Shown piece by piece: positions 55,057 through 64,000 of a DNA stretch of 64,000 nt. The position numbers and the translations under genes are program-made. How positions within the stretch are numbered: position 1 is the stretch's first letter; every line of letters starts with the position of its first letter. Under the pieces are notes generated by a model that had not been told where the DNA came from, made no database searches, and saw only the letters and a program-made list of their open reading frames with translations. Source of the DNA: CAVOAK01 sp963664465 (GTDB lineage Bacteria > Pseudomonadota > Alphaproteobacteria > UBA8366 > CAVOAK01); the NCBI GenBank assembly GCA_963664465.2, contig CAXXSU010000006.1:248001-312000 (forward strand). Direction: 5' to 3'.

Positions 55057-56295
55057 GTGAAGCGTCTCCTCTTGCTCATACCCTCGACCACCTATCGTGC
55101 CACCGACTTCATGGCCGCCGCGGCACAGCTCGACGTTGAGCTCATTGTCGGGTCGGAGCGCCGTCAGGCGCTCGAAGGGCTGACCGGCGGCACTGCAACC
55201 TTCAATTTTCGCGATGCTGATGCCGGCACGCGGCAAATCGTGAAAAACGCAAAAACGCATCCGCTCGATGCCATCGTCGCAGTCGACGACGAGGCGGTGG
55301 TTCTCGCGGCGCGCGCCGCCGAGGCATTGTCGCTGCCGCATAACCGGCCCGCTGCGGTCGCCGCGACGCGCGACAAGTATCGCTTTCGGCAATTGCTGCG
55401 CGAAGCCGGATTGCCGGGGCCGGAATTCCGGTTGGCGAAGTTGGATGGTGAGCCGCAAAAAATTGCTGCTGAGGTCACATTTCCATGTGTTTTGAAGCCG
55501 ACGACGCTGTCTGCCAGCCAAGGCGTGATACGGGCTAACGATTCGATGGAGTTTGTCGCTGCATTTGGGCGCATCGAACGCATTCTTCGTGCATCTGCAT
55601 CGCAAAGCGCCGGTGCAAGCGGCGAAGCGACGGCGCCCCAAATCCTCATCGAGAGCTATATCTCAGGACAGGAGGTCGCCCTTGAAGGTCTGTTGGTCGG
55701 CGGTCGGCTCAATGTCCTTGCCTTGTTCGATAAGCCGGATCCACTCGAAGGACCGTATTTCGAGGAGACCATCTATGTCACGCCCTCGCGCTTGCCGGCG
55801 GCCCTACAGCGCAGAATTGAGGAGGCAACGCAGGCGGCAGCTCGCGCAATCGGCCTGGCGGAAGGTCCTGTTCACGCCGAGTTGCGAATTCCGGACGACG
55901 GTCCAGTCGTCATTGAACTTGCGGCGCGCTCGATCGGCGGATTGTGCGCGAGAATTCTCACCTTCGGCGCCGGCATTGGGCTTGAAGAGCTTATCCTGAG
56001 GCACGCGCTGGGCCTACCAATCGACGATTTGCAGCGCGAGCGCCTGGCCGGAGGCGTCATGATGCTGCCGATTCCCAACAAAGGCGTGCTGAGTGCGGTC
56101 GGTGGCCAAGTGGGAGCTCTCGCGGTTGAGGGGATCACAGACCTAACGATCACCGTGCCGCTTGGTCAGGATGTCGTGCCGTTACCAGAGGGCCGGCAAT
56201 ATCTTGGATTTTTATTCGCCAAGGCGGACAAGCCCGAGACGGTTGAGGCGGCCCTCAGGGACGCGCACGCCCGGCTCGAGTTCACAATCGAGTAG
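55057..56295 (+). CDS. ATP-grasp domain protein
   Basis: A 412-aa carboxylate-amine ligase-like protein. The ATP-grasp core shows TRDKYRFRQLLREAGLPGP, PCVLKPTTLSASQGV (ATP-binding Lys) and VHAELRIPDDGPVVIELAAR (metal-binding Glu). Such enzymes join a carboxylate to an amine or thiol through an acyl phosphate. The substrates are not predictable. It is convergent with the FAD-oxidoreductase gene, 13 bp between the stops. Confidence 0.82.
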   Translation: MKRLLLLIPSTTYRATDFMAAAAQLDVELIVGSERRQALEGLTGGTATFNFRDADAGTRQIVKNAKTHPLDAIVAVDDEAVVLAARAAEALSLPHNRPAAVAATRDKYRFRQLLREAGLPGPEFRLAKLDGEPQKIAAEVTFPCVLKPTTLSASQGVIRANDSMEFVAAFGRIERILRASASQSAGASGEATAPQILIESYISGQEVALEGLLVGGRLNVLALFDKPDPLEGPYFEETIYVTPSRLPAALQRRIEEATQAAARAIGLAEGPVHAELRIPDDGPVVIELAARSIGGLCARILTFGAGIGLEELILRHALGLPIDDLQRERLAGGVMMLPIPNKGVLSAVGGQVGALAVEGITDLTITVPLGQDVVPLPEGRQYLGFLFAKADKPETVEAALRDAHARLEFTIE

Positions 56296-56308
56296 GCGGC
56301 CGAGAAAT

Positions 56309-57457
56309 TCAGTTGGGCGACTGATCTGCCGTCACTGGCTTATCTTCCTGGAAGCGGGCGATCGTAAAATCGTCAATCGGCGTATCCGTATAGCCCTTAG
56401 CTATGAGTTCCGCCATCACCGCGCCGACAGCCGGGCCGAGCTGGAAACCATGGCCGCAAAATCCGAATGCGTGGAACAAACCTTCGGTCGTTGTGCTAGC
56501 CCCGATGATCGGAATGCGATCGGGGAGGTAGCCCTCAACGCCGCTCCAGGTGCGGATGATATGGATATTTTTTAGGGCTGGAACAAAGCGGATCAGCCTC
56601 GCGCGGTGTCCGAGCGTGCTTTGTGGCAGGACTTGTGCACGAGCCGAATCCACAGATGCTGGACCTTGCGGATCGCCGCCGAAGATCACGTTACCGCGGT
56701 CGATCTGGCGGAGATAGATATAGCCACCGCGAATGGAAAGCACTGTGTCGATAAAGTGCGGGATCGGTTCGGTGACCCCGACCTGCGGACCCTGTGGTTC
56801 TATAGGCGCACGCTCGCCGAAGCGCGCGGCGATCCAATCGCCCCAAGCTCCTGCACTGTTGAGAAGCGCCTCCGCGCGTACCTCGAGTCCGTTCTTCGTC
56901 GTCACCACAAACGTACGACCGTCATGTCCGACCGAATCCACCTCTGAAAACTCACGGATGTCGGCGCCGCTTTTTCGGGCGGCACGCGCGAACGCAGGCG
57001 CCACCAGGCGCGGATTTGCGCATCCGTCGTTTGGCGTGATGGCAGCGCCGACAATTTCCTTGTCAAGATACGGATAACGCTCGCCCAATGCGTTTCGCCC
57101 GATCATTTCCATTTCCAGCCCGTAGGCGTTGGCCTGGCGGGTGTAATCCTCCAGGCTGGCGAGTTCTTGTTCGCTGTAGACACCTTTCAAATTGCCGATG
57201 GGCTGGTATTCGCAGGTATCGCCAACCATCTCTCCGAGCCGTTGCCAGATGTCGCGCGACCGTCGTGCGAGCGGCAGTTGCGGCAGGTAGCGATCATTTT
57301 CGCGGACGTTTCCGAAGTTGACCCCGCTTGCCTGCGAGGCGATGAACCCTCGCTCGAGCAGAATCACCGATCGACCGAGCAGCCGTAGGTGGAGCGCGGC
57401 GGAGCTTCCCATGATACCGCCGCCGACTATGACGACGTCAGCCTGCAGCCGCTCCAT
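56309..57457 (-). CDS. FAD-dependent oxidoreductase of DAO type (HcnC-like)
   Basis: A 382-aa flavoprotein starting MERLQADVVIVGGGIMGSSA (FAD fold at the N-terminus). Further parts are HAFGFCGHGFQLGPAVG at the C-terminus and the DAO-domain segment ASQASGVNFGNVREND. The family includes HcnC, sarcosine oxidase beta and D-amino acid dehydrogenases. Its ATG overlaps the stop of the preceding gene as TGATG, so it forms a coupled three-gene unit with it. A longer reading upstream is only overlap. Confidence 0.86.
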   Translation of the reverse strand: MERLQADVVIVGGGIMGSSAALHLRLLGRSVILLERGFIASQASGVNFGNVRENDRYLPQLPLARRSRDIWQRLGEMVGDTCEYQPIGNLKGVYSEQELASLEDYTRQANAYGLEMEMIGRNALGERYPYLDKEIVGAAITPNDGCANPRLVAPAFARAARKSGADIREFSEVDSVGHDGRTFVVTTKNGLEVRAEALLNSAGAWGDWIAARFGERAPIEPQGPQVGVTEPIPHFIDTVLSIRGGYIYLRQIDRGNVIFGGDPQGPASVDSARAQVLPQSTLGHRARLIRFVPALKNIHIIRTWSGVEGYLPDRIPIIGASTTTEGLFHAFGFCGHGFQLGPAVGAVMAELIAKGYTDTPIDDFTIARFQEDKPVTADQSPN

Positions 57458-58842
57458 CAGCCGTCTTCGGTCATTGCCAGCGGCTTGACCGGCGCCTGTC
57501 CGCGTAGTCGGCTCGCCTCTTGCAACGGCACATCCAACGTCGCGGCCACCAGCTCCGCGCCCGCATGGCCACAATAGCGCCCCTGACATCGTCCCATGCC
57601 GACGCGCGTGAACGCCTTCGCCTTGTTTACTTCAAGCGCGCCTAATTCGCTTGCCGCGTGGCGTATCTCGCCTGCCGTGATCGCCTCGCAGCGGCAGATG
57701 AGGGTTTCGTCAGCGGCATTTCTGGCCAGATCCACCGGTACTGGAAAGGCTCTCTCGAGTGCGCTTCGGAAGCGCGCCAACCGCCCGAGCCGGCGGCGCA
57801 ATACCACGACCCGATCCTGAGGTATGGGCTGACCCAAATCCTTTAGTGCGGCGTAGGCCGCAAGTTCGCCCGACAATTCCGCTGCGTCGGCACCGGCGAT
57901 GCGCCGGCCGTCGCCCGCAAGGTAGAGGCCATTTATATCTGTGCGGCCGTCTTCGTCGGTGACCGGCAGCCACTGCCTGCACTGCGGGTCGAAGGCAAAC
58001 TCGCAATGCGCCAGGTCCGCGATCTGGGTTTCGGGTCTGAGGCCAAATCCCATCGCCACGGCATCGGCTTCGATCTTTTGCGTTGCACCCGTCGCGTCGC
58101 GAAATGCCAACCCTTCAGCATACCCTTCGCCCTCAACGGCAAGAGGAGTTACCCCGTGATGAAGGGGGACGCCGCCCGACCACAGCGACGCCATGTAATA
58201 GAGGCCCTTGGCAAAGGTTGTGGCACCGGCAAGCATATCCCAGCAGGCGCGCGCTTTGGTCGCAAACGGTGTTGTATCGAGGACAGCAGCAACCTCTGCA
58301 CCGACTTTTGCATATTGATAAGCGACCAGGTAGAGCAACGGCCCGGTGCCCACGAACACCGTTCGCCGTCCAACGCTACAGGCCTGATACTTCAAGGCGA
58401 TCTGCGCGCCGCCAAGCGTGAAGACGCCAGCTTTCGACCAGCCTGGGAACGGCAGCACGAGGTCTGTCGCACCGGGCGCTATGATTGCCGCATCGAACGG
58501 AATCTGGCCCGCGTGTTGCTGTTCGGTCTTGCCTTGTGTCGACGAACCTTGTGTGTAGAGAACGTTTTCGTAAATGTTCCACACTAGGTGAAATGGCCGG
58601 TAATCGATTTGGTCTTGTAAGGCGTCGAAGACGGCATGCAGCCGCGTCGCTTTCCCAGCCTCGAAGCCATATATCGCCTTCGCGGACCGCTTAAATCCAG
58701 GCGGCTGGCGGCGATAGATTTGACCGCCATTATGGGGCAGCTCGTCGACCACGATCGGCCGCAGGCCGGCGCGCACCACTGCCTCAGTAGCGCGCGTTCC
58801 AGCGGGACCCGCGCCGACGATGACTACGGTTGGTTCTGCCAT
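57457..58842 (-). CDS. FAD/NAD(P)-binding oxidoreductase with [2Fe-2S] domain (HcnB-like)
   Basis: A 461-aa protein starting MAEPTVVIVGAGPAGTRA. The second nucleotide fold contains TVFVGTGPLLYLVAYQYAK. The C-terminal BFD-like [2Fe-2S] region has Cys in TLICRCEAITAGEI and in MGRCQGRYCGHAG. This is the middle subunit (SoxA-alpha/HcnB-like) of heteromeric amino-acid dehydrogenases. It overlaps the small ferredoxin-like gene by 19 bp and the HcnC-like gene by 1 bp. Confidence 0.86.
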   Translation of the reverse strand: MAEPTVVIVGAGPAGTRATEAVVRAGLRPIVVDELPHNGGQIYRRQPPGFKRSAKAIYGFEAGKATRLHAVFDALQDQIDYRPFHLVWNIYENVLYTQGSSTQGKTEQQHAGQIPFDAAIIAPGATDLVLPFPGWSKAGVFTLGGAQIALKYQACSVGRRTVFVGTGPLLYLVAYQYAKVGAEVAAVLDTTPFATKARACWDMLAGATTFAKGLYYMASLWSGGVPLHHGVTPLAVEGEGYAEGLAFRDATGATQKIEADAVAMGFGLRPETQIADLAHCEFAFDPQCRQWLPVTDEDGRTDINGLYLAGDGRRIAGADAAELSGELAAYAALKDLGQPIPQDRVVVLRRRLGRLARFRSALERAFPVPVDLARNAADETLICRCEAITAGEIRHAASELGALEVNKAKAFTRVGMGRCQGRYCGHAGAELVAATLDVPLQEASRLRGQAPVKPLAMTEDG

Positions 58843-59141
58843 GGTCCATCCGGTGCGCTGGTCAAAACATTCATGCCTTCCAGAACGAGGGTTGCGCAGG
58901 CGCGCACGCGCCCGCCGTCCGCGAGCCATATCCAACAGTCCTGACATGCCGCCATCAGGCAGAAGCCGGCGCGCGGATCGCCGGTAAACTCGAGATGACG
59001 CACCCGCCGCATATTGCAGAGCATGGCGGTGAGCACGGTATCGCCCTTCAGCGCGCTGACCGGTTCGCCGTCAACGCTGAAGCTGATAGCTGGGCGATCG
59101 GTTTCCGCGCGTCGTACGAATTGTGCTGTCATCATGCTCAT
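58824..59141 (-). CDS. Small [2Fe-2S]-binding subunit (HcnA-like)
   Basis: A 105-aa ferredoxin-like subunit: GDTVLTAMLCNM, RAGFCLMAACQDCWIW and VRACATLVLEGM carry the cluster cysteines. It is the first gene of an HcnABC-like unit, the architecture of hydrogen-cyanide synthase and of proline or D-amino-acid dehydrogenases. HCN formation would need glycine specificity, which cannot be judged from sequence. The start at MSMMTAQF is approximate; no clear Shine-Dalgarno helps. Confidence 0.8.
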   Translation of the reverse strand: MSMMTAQFVRRAETDRPAISFSVDGEPVSALKGDTVLTAMLCNMRRVRHLEFTGDPRAGFCLMAACQDCWIWLADGGRVRACATLVLEGMNVLTSAPDGPWQNQP

Positions 59142-59241
59142 GAATAGCGGGGATCGGCGATCGCGCAAAGCCCTCTATACGCGATGCCTAGCGTCATCCA
59201 GCGCACGATCGGCGGCTGTGTGTGCAACCGCCGTCAACGCG

Positions 59242-60747
59242 CTAATGCGCGGCTGCCGGCTCGGCTCCCAGGGGACCGAGATCCTGCCTTCGCAGTGCGC
59301 GGCCGGGGCGTGCGCCAGTCGACTCACCGTCGCGCCAGATTACACGGCCGTTGACCATAACCATTTCGATGCCAGCGGCCGGCTGCGTCGGATTCTCGAA
59401 CGTTGCCCGGTCGATCACCGTGTCGGGATCGAAGAGAACCAGGTCGGCAAACGCGCCCTGCCTGATGACGCCGCGATCGGTAAGGCCAAACCGGGCGGCC
59501 GGCAGGCTCGTCATGCGGCGCACGGCCTCTTCCAGGCTGAAGAGTGCGGTGTCGCGTGCGTAGTGGCCGAGAACCCGTGGGAAAGTACCCCACAAGCGCG
59601 GGTGCGGGTGACTGTCTTTGGGCAGGCCGTCTGAGCCAACCATCGTGTGGGGATATGCAAGGATTCGTCGCACGTCGTCCTCGTCCATTGCGAAGAAGAC
59701 GGCGCCTGCGGGCAGTAATCGTGTTGCAGCTTCGGCTCTGTCACAGCCCATCTCCGCGGCAATATCATCGAGATCGCGGCCGGCTACGTCGGGCCGCGTA
59801 GCCGAACCGGTGACGATAATCTTGGAGACTTCACCGACGCGCTCCGGGTCCAACATCGTCGAAGAGGCGGCATAGGGGTAAACATCGAGCCCAATTGACT
59901 GATGTGTTCTCGCCTGCTCGATCATCGCCAACGTTTCAATTGAGCGCCCGTGGTTCTTTTGTCCGGCACATTTGTGATGCGAGATCACGACCGGGACGTT
60001 TGCCGCTTGGCCAATCGCAAATGTCTCTTCGAGGGATTGGGCGACACCGTCGGCTTCGTCGCGCATGTGTGTCGTGTGGATTGCATCGCCAAGCGCCCTT
60101 GCCAGCTCAATAACTTCCTCGGTCGGTGCTTCAATTGCCGGCGGATAGTAGAGCCCGGTGCTCATACCGATCGCGCCCGCGTCGAGCGCCGCCTCCAGGT
60201 TGCTGCGCATCGTCCTGATCTCGCCAGCGTCTGCTGCGCGGTCGAGCCGGTCCATGGCGGCAACTCTCAGTGTGGAGTGACCGACTTGGCAGGCGGCGTT
60301 GACGGCAGGTGGATCGCTATCCAGTGCGGCCAAGTAGGCGCCAAATGATTCGAAGAAATCTTGCGGTTCTTCGGCCACCAAATCGATTGGTGCCGGCGGC
60401 CGCCGGTCAATGCTAAGCGGGGCAAGGCTAATCCCGCAGTTTCCAGCGATTACGGTCGTCACACCTTGGCTGGCCTTAAATGGTATCAGTGGCGTGGCGA
60501 GCAGCGCGTGATCGTCGTGGGTGTGCACGTCTATGAAGCCGGGCGCAAGCGCTTTGCCACCAGCATCAAATTCTGTGGGTGCGGTTAGATCTGCCAGGTC
60601 TCCGAATGCAGTGACGCGATCATCGGATACCGCCACGCTGGCGTTCGACGGCGGGTTTCCCAACCCATCGAACACCATCGCGTCGCGGATTATATAGTCG
60701 GGACGTGTGGCATCAGGTGTTGCCAAGATCCGAACCTCCGTTCGCAT
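59242..60747 (-). CDS. D-aminoacylase (N-acyl-D-amino-acid deacylase)
   Basis: A 501-aa amidohydrolase. Metal ligands are found in APGFIDVHTHDDHALL (His-x-His), VIAGNCGISLAP (metal Cys typical of D-aminoacylase), IHTTHMRDEADG and VISHHKCAG; the catalytic Asp is in VGSDGLPKD. It releases D-amino acids from N-acyl-D-amino acids or similar compounds. Just downstream (59141 onward) lies the HcnABC-like dehydrogenase on the same strand, which could oxidise the product. Promoter expected in the AT-rich 60748-61014 region, shared with the divergent TolC-like gene. Confidence 0.92.
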   Translation of the reverse strand: MRTEVRILATPDATRPDYIIRDAMVFDGLGNPPSNASVAVSDDRVTAFGDLADLTAPTEFDAGGKALAPGFIDVHTHDDHALLATPLIPFKASQGVTTVIAGNCGISLAPLSIDRRPPAPIDLVAEEPQDFFESFGAYLAALDSDPPAVNAACQVGHSTLRVAAMDRLDRAADAGEIRTMRSNLEAALDAGAIGMSTGLYYPPAIEAPTEEVIELARALGDAIHTTHMRDEADGVAQSLEETFAIGQAANVPVVISHHKCAGQKNHGRSIETLAMIEQARTHQSIGLDVYPYAASSTMLDPERVGEVSKIIVTGSATRPDVAGRDLDDIAAEMGCDRAEAATRLLPAGAVFFAMDEDDVRRILAYPHTMVGSDGLPKDSHPHPRLWGTFPRVLGHYARDTALFSLEEAVRRMTSLPAARFGLTDRGVIRQGAFADLVLFDPDTVIDRATFENPTQPAAGIEMVMVNGRVIWRDGESTGARPGRALRRQDLGPLGAEPAAAH

Positions 60748-61014
60748 GCTCTAGCATTTATATATATCGGTTGATAGTTGACTGAACATTCGTGCACATT
60801 GGTTAATTTAGGTCTTGGGGCATTCGCCAAATCCACGAAAGTGGATCTGATTTTTGCGGAATATTTGGGTGCCGAAACGAAATTATGGAACCACTTCGTT
60901 ACACTATATATTGAGGTAAGAGTTGCAACCCTCACGAAATGTTGGAATTTTTCTGTGTTGGCGTCCGGTTTTCGATGATATAGTCACGACCGCCGTGCGG
61001 TCTAATTTGGGGTC

Positions 61015-62343
61015 ATGATAAAAACAATGTCCGGAACAAATTCGGCGCGGGGGAGGGTGACCATTGGTTTGTTGGCGTCCTTCGCGCTTGGTCTCGTTCG
61101 AGTGGAGGCAGGTGCCCAGACTTTTGCCGATAGTGCCAGCGATCTCCTACGCAGACACAACCTGATCAAGGCCGCGGAGGCGGACGTTGCAGCGTCCCGC
61201 GAACGCGCGCGTACTGCCCTTGGTGGCTGGTTCCCAAACATGAACCTGAGCGGCTTCTATGGGCATGAATATCAGGTACAACCAGACACCGACAACACCA
61301 GTCTCGCGACACGTGAATTCGACGTCTCGGTTAGGCAACTTCTGTGGGACTTTGGCGCCACAAACTCCACCATCCGCACTGCGGGATTGGTCATCGTACA
61401 AGCTGAGGCCGGCCTCAATGCCGCGCGTCAGGACATCCTTCTACGCGCCATCGTTGCCTATGTGAATATTTTGCGGGCGTAAGAGGTGCTCAAATTCTCT
61501 GAACGCTCCGAAGCCAACATTAGGCGGCAGACCGAACTTGAAAATGCGCGCGTCGAACGCGGTGCGGGATTGTCGACCGACGTGCTACAGGCGAAGCAGC
61601 AACTGGCCGGCGCCCAGGCGCGCCGGGTCCGCGCGCACGGGGCATTGGCTGTCGCGCGAAATTCCTACAAGACCGTGTTCGGTTTCATGCCTGATGCCAT
61701 CTTGGCGGCGGATCGCCCGATCGTCCCGGCCAGCATGATCCCGCAGGATGTTGAAGAGGCGGTGTCGATCGCCCTCGATAATAATTTCCGGTTGGAAGCC
61801 GTGAATATCTCCAATGAGATTGCTGGCGAGATCGTCGATACAACGCGGTCAAGCCAGTTTTTCCCACGGTTCGAGGCGGTCGGCGATGTCAAGTTCAAGA
61901 ATGACGTTAGTGGCACCGTTGGATACAAGCGCGAAGCCGTTGGCAAAGTGCAGTTGAGTTTTCCGTTCAACCTCGGCTTTACCGCAATCAATACGTTAAA
62001 TGCATCGCGGAGCGACCACGTTTCTGCACTTAAGCGCTATGGCGAAACGCGTGACCTGGTCGAAGAACAGATGCGTAACGCATGGCAAAATCTAAATACC
62101 GCCCGGGAAACCGCCGAGTTTCTCCGCAATCAAGCGGACATCGTTTCTGAGTTTCTTGAGCAAGCACGGCGCGAGCGCCAATTGGGGCGCCGTTCCCTAC
62201 TCGATGTTCTTACCGGAGAAACTCAGCTCATCAATGCCAGCAGCGACGCGGCGTCTGCGGAAGCGGACGTTGATATCGCCGGATTCACGCTTATGAGCGT
62301 CATGGGGCAGCTCGACCTCGACCTGATTACGTCTACGCCCTGA
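61015..62343 (+). pseudogene. TolC-family outer-membrane efflux protein with in-frame stop
   Basis: Two reading frames in the same phase make up one TolC-like protein of about 442 codons. The first has a signal-peptide-like start (GLLASFALGLVRVEAGAQTF) and GWFPNMNLSGFYGHEYQ, and ends ILRA. A TAA stop at 61480-61482 is followed at once by EVLKFSERSEANIRRQTELE. Changing TAA to CAA (Gln) restores the usual helix. The second half contains ERGAGLSTDVLQAKQQLAGA and ERQLGRRSLLDVLTGETQLI, both typical. It would form the outer-membrane channel of a type I secretion system, probably for the neighbouring FecR-domain protein. It may be a nonsense-mutated gene or a base-calling error. Confidence 0.87.
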
Positions 62344-62627
62344 GTGAGAAGTAATCCAAAAAGTGATCACGCGACCGCTCGAACAGGTAACAGCAGCGCG
62401 TTTGTGGCATTGGCAGTTTATTTGTCGTATTCGAGCTATCCCTTTGAATCTTCATTTCGAGTCGGTTCCAAACACCTGAATTCAGAAAAAATGCAGCGCC
62501 TTGCCGCGATTTGACAGGCTTGACGGCATGGCACTTGCGTGAGTGCTGTGGTATTATTTGTGGCCTTTGGAGCGGGCAGGGGTCAGGTGCCGTGGCAGCG
62601 GTAATCTATGAATTTGGGTGATAGCCC

Positions 62628-63776
62628 GTGAACACTCAGATTGCTTCCATCAATAGCTTAGCGGTCGATCCGTTTGGCCCGTCGTCGGACATTCTGGTGC
62701 TCGAATCGGTGCCGGGCGAGGCGCTTGTGGTGCCGGGTGGCGCCTGGCTGTTGCGCGCCTCATTTCAGCATGACGGAGCCGATCTAAGGCTGGTTGGCGC
62801 GGACGGCGCGGTGGTGTTGATCCGCGGTTACTTTGCGCTTGAGACACCCCCCGATCTGCTGACGGAAGGTGGCTCGCAGATCCCGGCGGACTTGGCGCTC
62901 AAGTTGGCGGGTCCGCAGGCGCCGGGGCAGCTGGCGCAGGCGTTTGGTGGTGACGCCTTCGGTGAGACGGCGGTTGATTTGGCGCAGGCGGTGAGCGAGC
63001 CGATCGGTCAAGTCGAGACCTCGAGCGGCTCGGTATCGGCGGTTCGGGTCGATGGCACGCGGGTGACGCTTGGCGAGGGCGACCAGCTGTTCCAGGGCGA
63101 TGTGATCGAGACCGGCCCAGGGGCGGCGCTTGGCATAATCTTCGTCGACGATACGACCTTTGCGATGGGTGAGGACGGCCGGGCCGTGCTGGACGAGTTC
63201 GTGTTCAATGCGGACACGGGCGACGGCACCTTCAACATGTCGCTGGTGCAGGGAGCGTTCACATTTGTCTCGGGCCAGATTGCCAAGTCCGGCATCGATG
63301 CGATGGCGGTCCGCACGCCGGTTGCAACGATCGGAGTTCGGGGCACGCATCCGGTGTTTGGTGCGGCAGCGGAGGGTGAAGAGAACACCTACGCGCTTCT
63401 GCCAACGCCAGGTGGGCCGACGGGCAGCATTGTCGTCACCAATCTTGCCGGAGACCCACCGGTCGAGCTGTCGACGATCGGCGCGACGCTGGTGATGACG
63501 AGCGGGTTCGCGCCGTTGCCACAGCCGGAGATCCGCTCTGTGGAGCAGATCGAGGCGCAGTTTCAGAATGTCATGACAACCTATACGGCGGTGTCGGCGG
63601 GCCGGAGCGGCGGTAGCGACGACGATGACGACGGAAGTAGCGCCGGGAGTAGTGGCGGCAGCCAGAACGGCGACGGTGACGGCGAAGAGGGTGACGGTGA
63701 GGAGGGCGACGGCGAAGAAGGCGGCGGGGCAGAAGGCGGCGGGGCAGAAGGTGAAGGTGAAGGGGAGGAAGGCGAA
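62628..63776 (+). pseudogene. FecR-domain N-terminus of a large secreted adhesin-type protein, cut by IS3
   Basis: A GTG start at 62628 opens a frame of about 383 codons before an IS3-family element. The region from about residue 140 to 250 is a FecR domain: GDQLFQGDVIETGPGAAL, IIFVDDTTFAMGEDGRAVLD, MSLVQGAFTFVSGQIAKSG and RTPVATIGVRGTHPVFG. An acidic, Gly/Glu/Asp-rich linker begins near residue 325. Such FecR domains usually stand at the N-terminus of very long repeat proteins exported by type I secretion, whose repeats are missing here. A seven-codon frame (ATG 62608) ends in a TGA overlapping the GTG start (GTGA). Confidence 0.75.
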
Positions 63777-64000
63777 TGGACCCATCCAGGAAAAGTGGAG
63801 GCGCCCTACACCGTTTGCATTGCTTCTGCCTCGAATTTGACGGGGCTTGTGAAGTCCAGCGTCGAGTGCCGACGGACTGGATTATAGAACCCATCGATGT
63901 ATCCGGCTATGGCAGTTTCAGCTTGGCTTCTTGACATGAACACAGTCCTCCAGATCAGTTCTGACTTGATGGTTTTGAAGAAGGTCTCGACGACGGCGTT
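63777..64000 (-). mobile_element. IS3-family element, right-hand part
   Basis: The end begins at about 63777 (TGGACCCATCCAGGAAAAG), with the element continuing off the window. It lies in the acidic linker of the FecR-domain gene. Confidence 0.82.
63806..64000 (-). CDS. IS3-family transposase OrfB, C-terminal fragment
   Basis: 65 codons (with the stop at 63806) run to the window edge in frame: NAVVETFFKTIKSELIW, SRSQAETAIAGYIDGFYN and PVRRHSTLDFTSPVKFEAE. The catalytic Glu of the rve domain is in VVETFFKTIK. The rest of the gene is outside the window. Confidence 0.9.
   Translation of the reverse strand, partial: NAVVETFFKTIKSELIWRTVFMSRSQAETAIAGYIDGFYNPVRRHSTLDFTSPVKFEAEAMQTV

Noticed and set aside
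58824..59141. Hydrogen cyanide synthase operon
   Set aside because: HcnABC-like architecture is shared with proline and D-amino-acid dehydrogenases; the position next to D-aminoacylase favours amino-acid oxidation and nothing indicates glycine specificity.
61480..61485. Programmed read-through or recoding at the TAA in the TolC-like gene
   Set aside because: TAA is not used for selenocysteine or pyrrolysine, and there is no known recoding in this family. A mutation or error is simpler.
63590..63776. RTX calcium-binding repeats
   Set aside because: The Gly/Asp/Glu-rich stretch lacks the nonapeptide GGxGxDxUx pattern; it looks like a low-complexity linker.
1..64000. CRISPR array or rRNA operon
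   Set aside because: No regularly spaced direct repeats and no rRNA-like sequence were found on reading the window.

Overview
The window looks like a chromosomal piece of a GC-rich alphaproteobacterium, most likely Rhodospirillales-like. The support is a CcrM-type GANTC methyltransferase next to rnhB and mutY, the string ETF-QO, family-4 UDG, soluble lytic transglycosylase and moaB, the string ispE, TPR protein and 2Fe-2S ferredoxin, and many short ATGA or TGATG overlaps between genes. The order-level placement is inference from gene content and synteny. The window carries many insertion sequences and several broken genes.

Region by region. 0-4.8 kb: a polyamine-type ABC importer (solute-binding protein cut by the window edge, plus two permeases) downstream of two tandem Rieske oxygenase paralogues. 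4.8-13.8 kb: housekeeping genes (tRNA-Gln, a 2Fe-2S ferredoxin, ispE, a TPR protein, ETF-QO, UDG, lytic transglycosylase, moaB). 13.8-15.5 kb: a frameshifted glycosyltransferase-type gene and an IS1182/IS5-like relic whose flanks are scrambled. 15.4-22.4 kb: an APH-type kinase, a large exported TPR-CHAT protein, a radical SAM protein and a CPA2 antiporter. 22.4-23.6 kb: half of an IS1182 element with duplicated, gapped flanks. 23.6-27.1 kb: rnhB, ccrM, a 2H phosphoesterase and mutY. 27.1-30.6 kb: an AT-rich islet with one small gene, then a complete IS21 element. 30.6-48.5 kb: a mobile-element-rich zone with IS5, IS30 and two identical inverted IS1380 copies, an interspersed palindromic repeat family, and catabolic genes (Asp/Glu racemase, two M19-type dipeptidases, a VanA-like Rieske protein), with peroxiredoxin and infA among them. 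48.5-60.7 kb: an M14-like deacylase, GGT, MFS transporter, glyoxalase II, NifU-type protein, ATP-grasp protein, a three-gene HcnABC-like amino-acid dehydrogenase and a D-aminoacylase. 60.7-64 kb: remains of a type I secretion/adhesin locus (TolC-like gene with an in-frame stop, FecR-domain protein cut by an IS3-family element).

How genes work together. GGT, two M19-type dipeptidases, an Asp/Glu racemase family member, a deacylase, D-aminoacylase and HcnABC-like dehydrogenase suggest scavenging of peptides and N-acylated or D-amino acids. Three Rieske oxygenases and the polyamine-type importer suggest use of amines or aromatic/methylated compounds. Substrates cannot be read from the sequence.

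Most instructive are insertions that can be undone on paper. The IS5 copy splits a DNase I-like nuclease at a TTA duplication, and one IS1380 copy splits the signal peptide of a DUF1194 protein at a CTAG duplication; both reading frames rejoin exactly. Several other frameshifts lie in homopolymer runs, and two IS relics have interleaved flanks, so part of the apparent decay may be sequencing or assembly error. I found no CRISPR array, no rRNA and no convincing new defence system.
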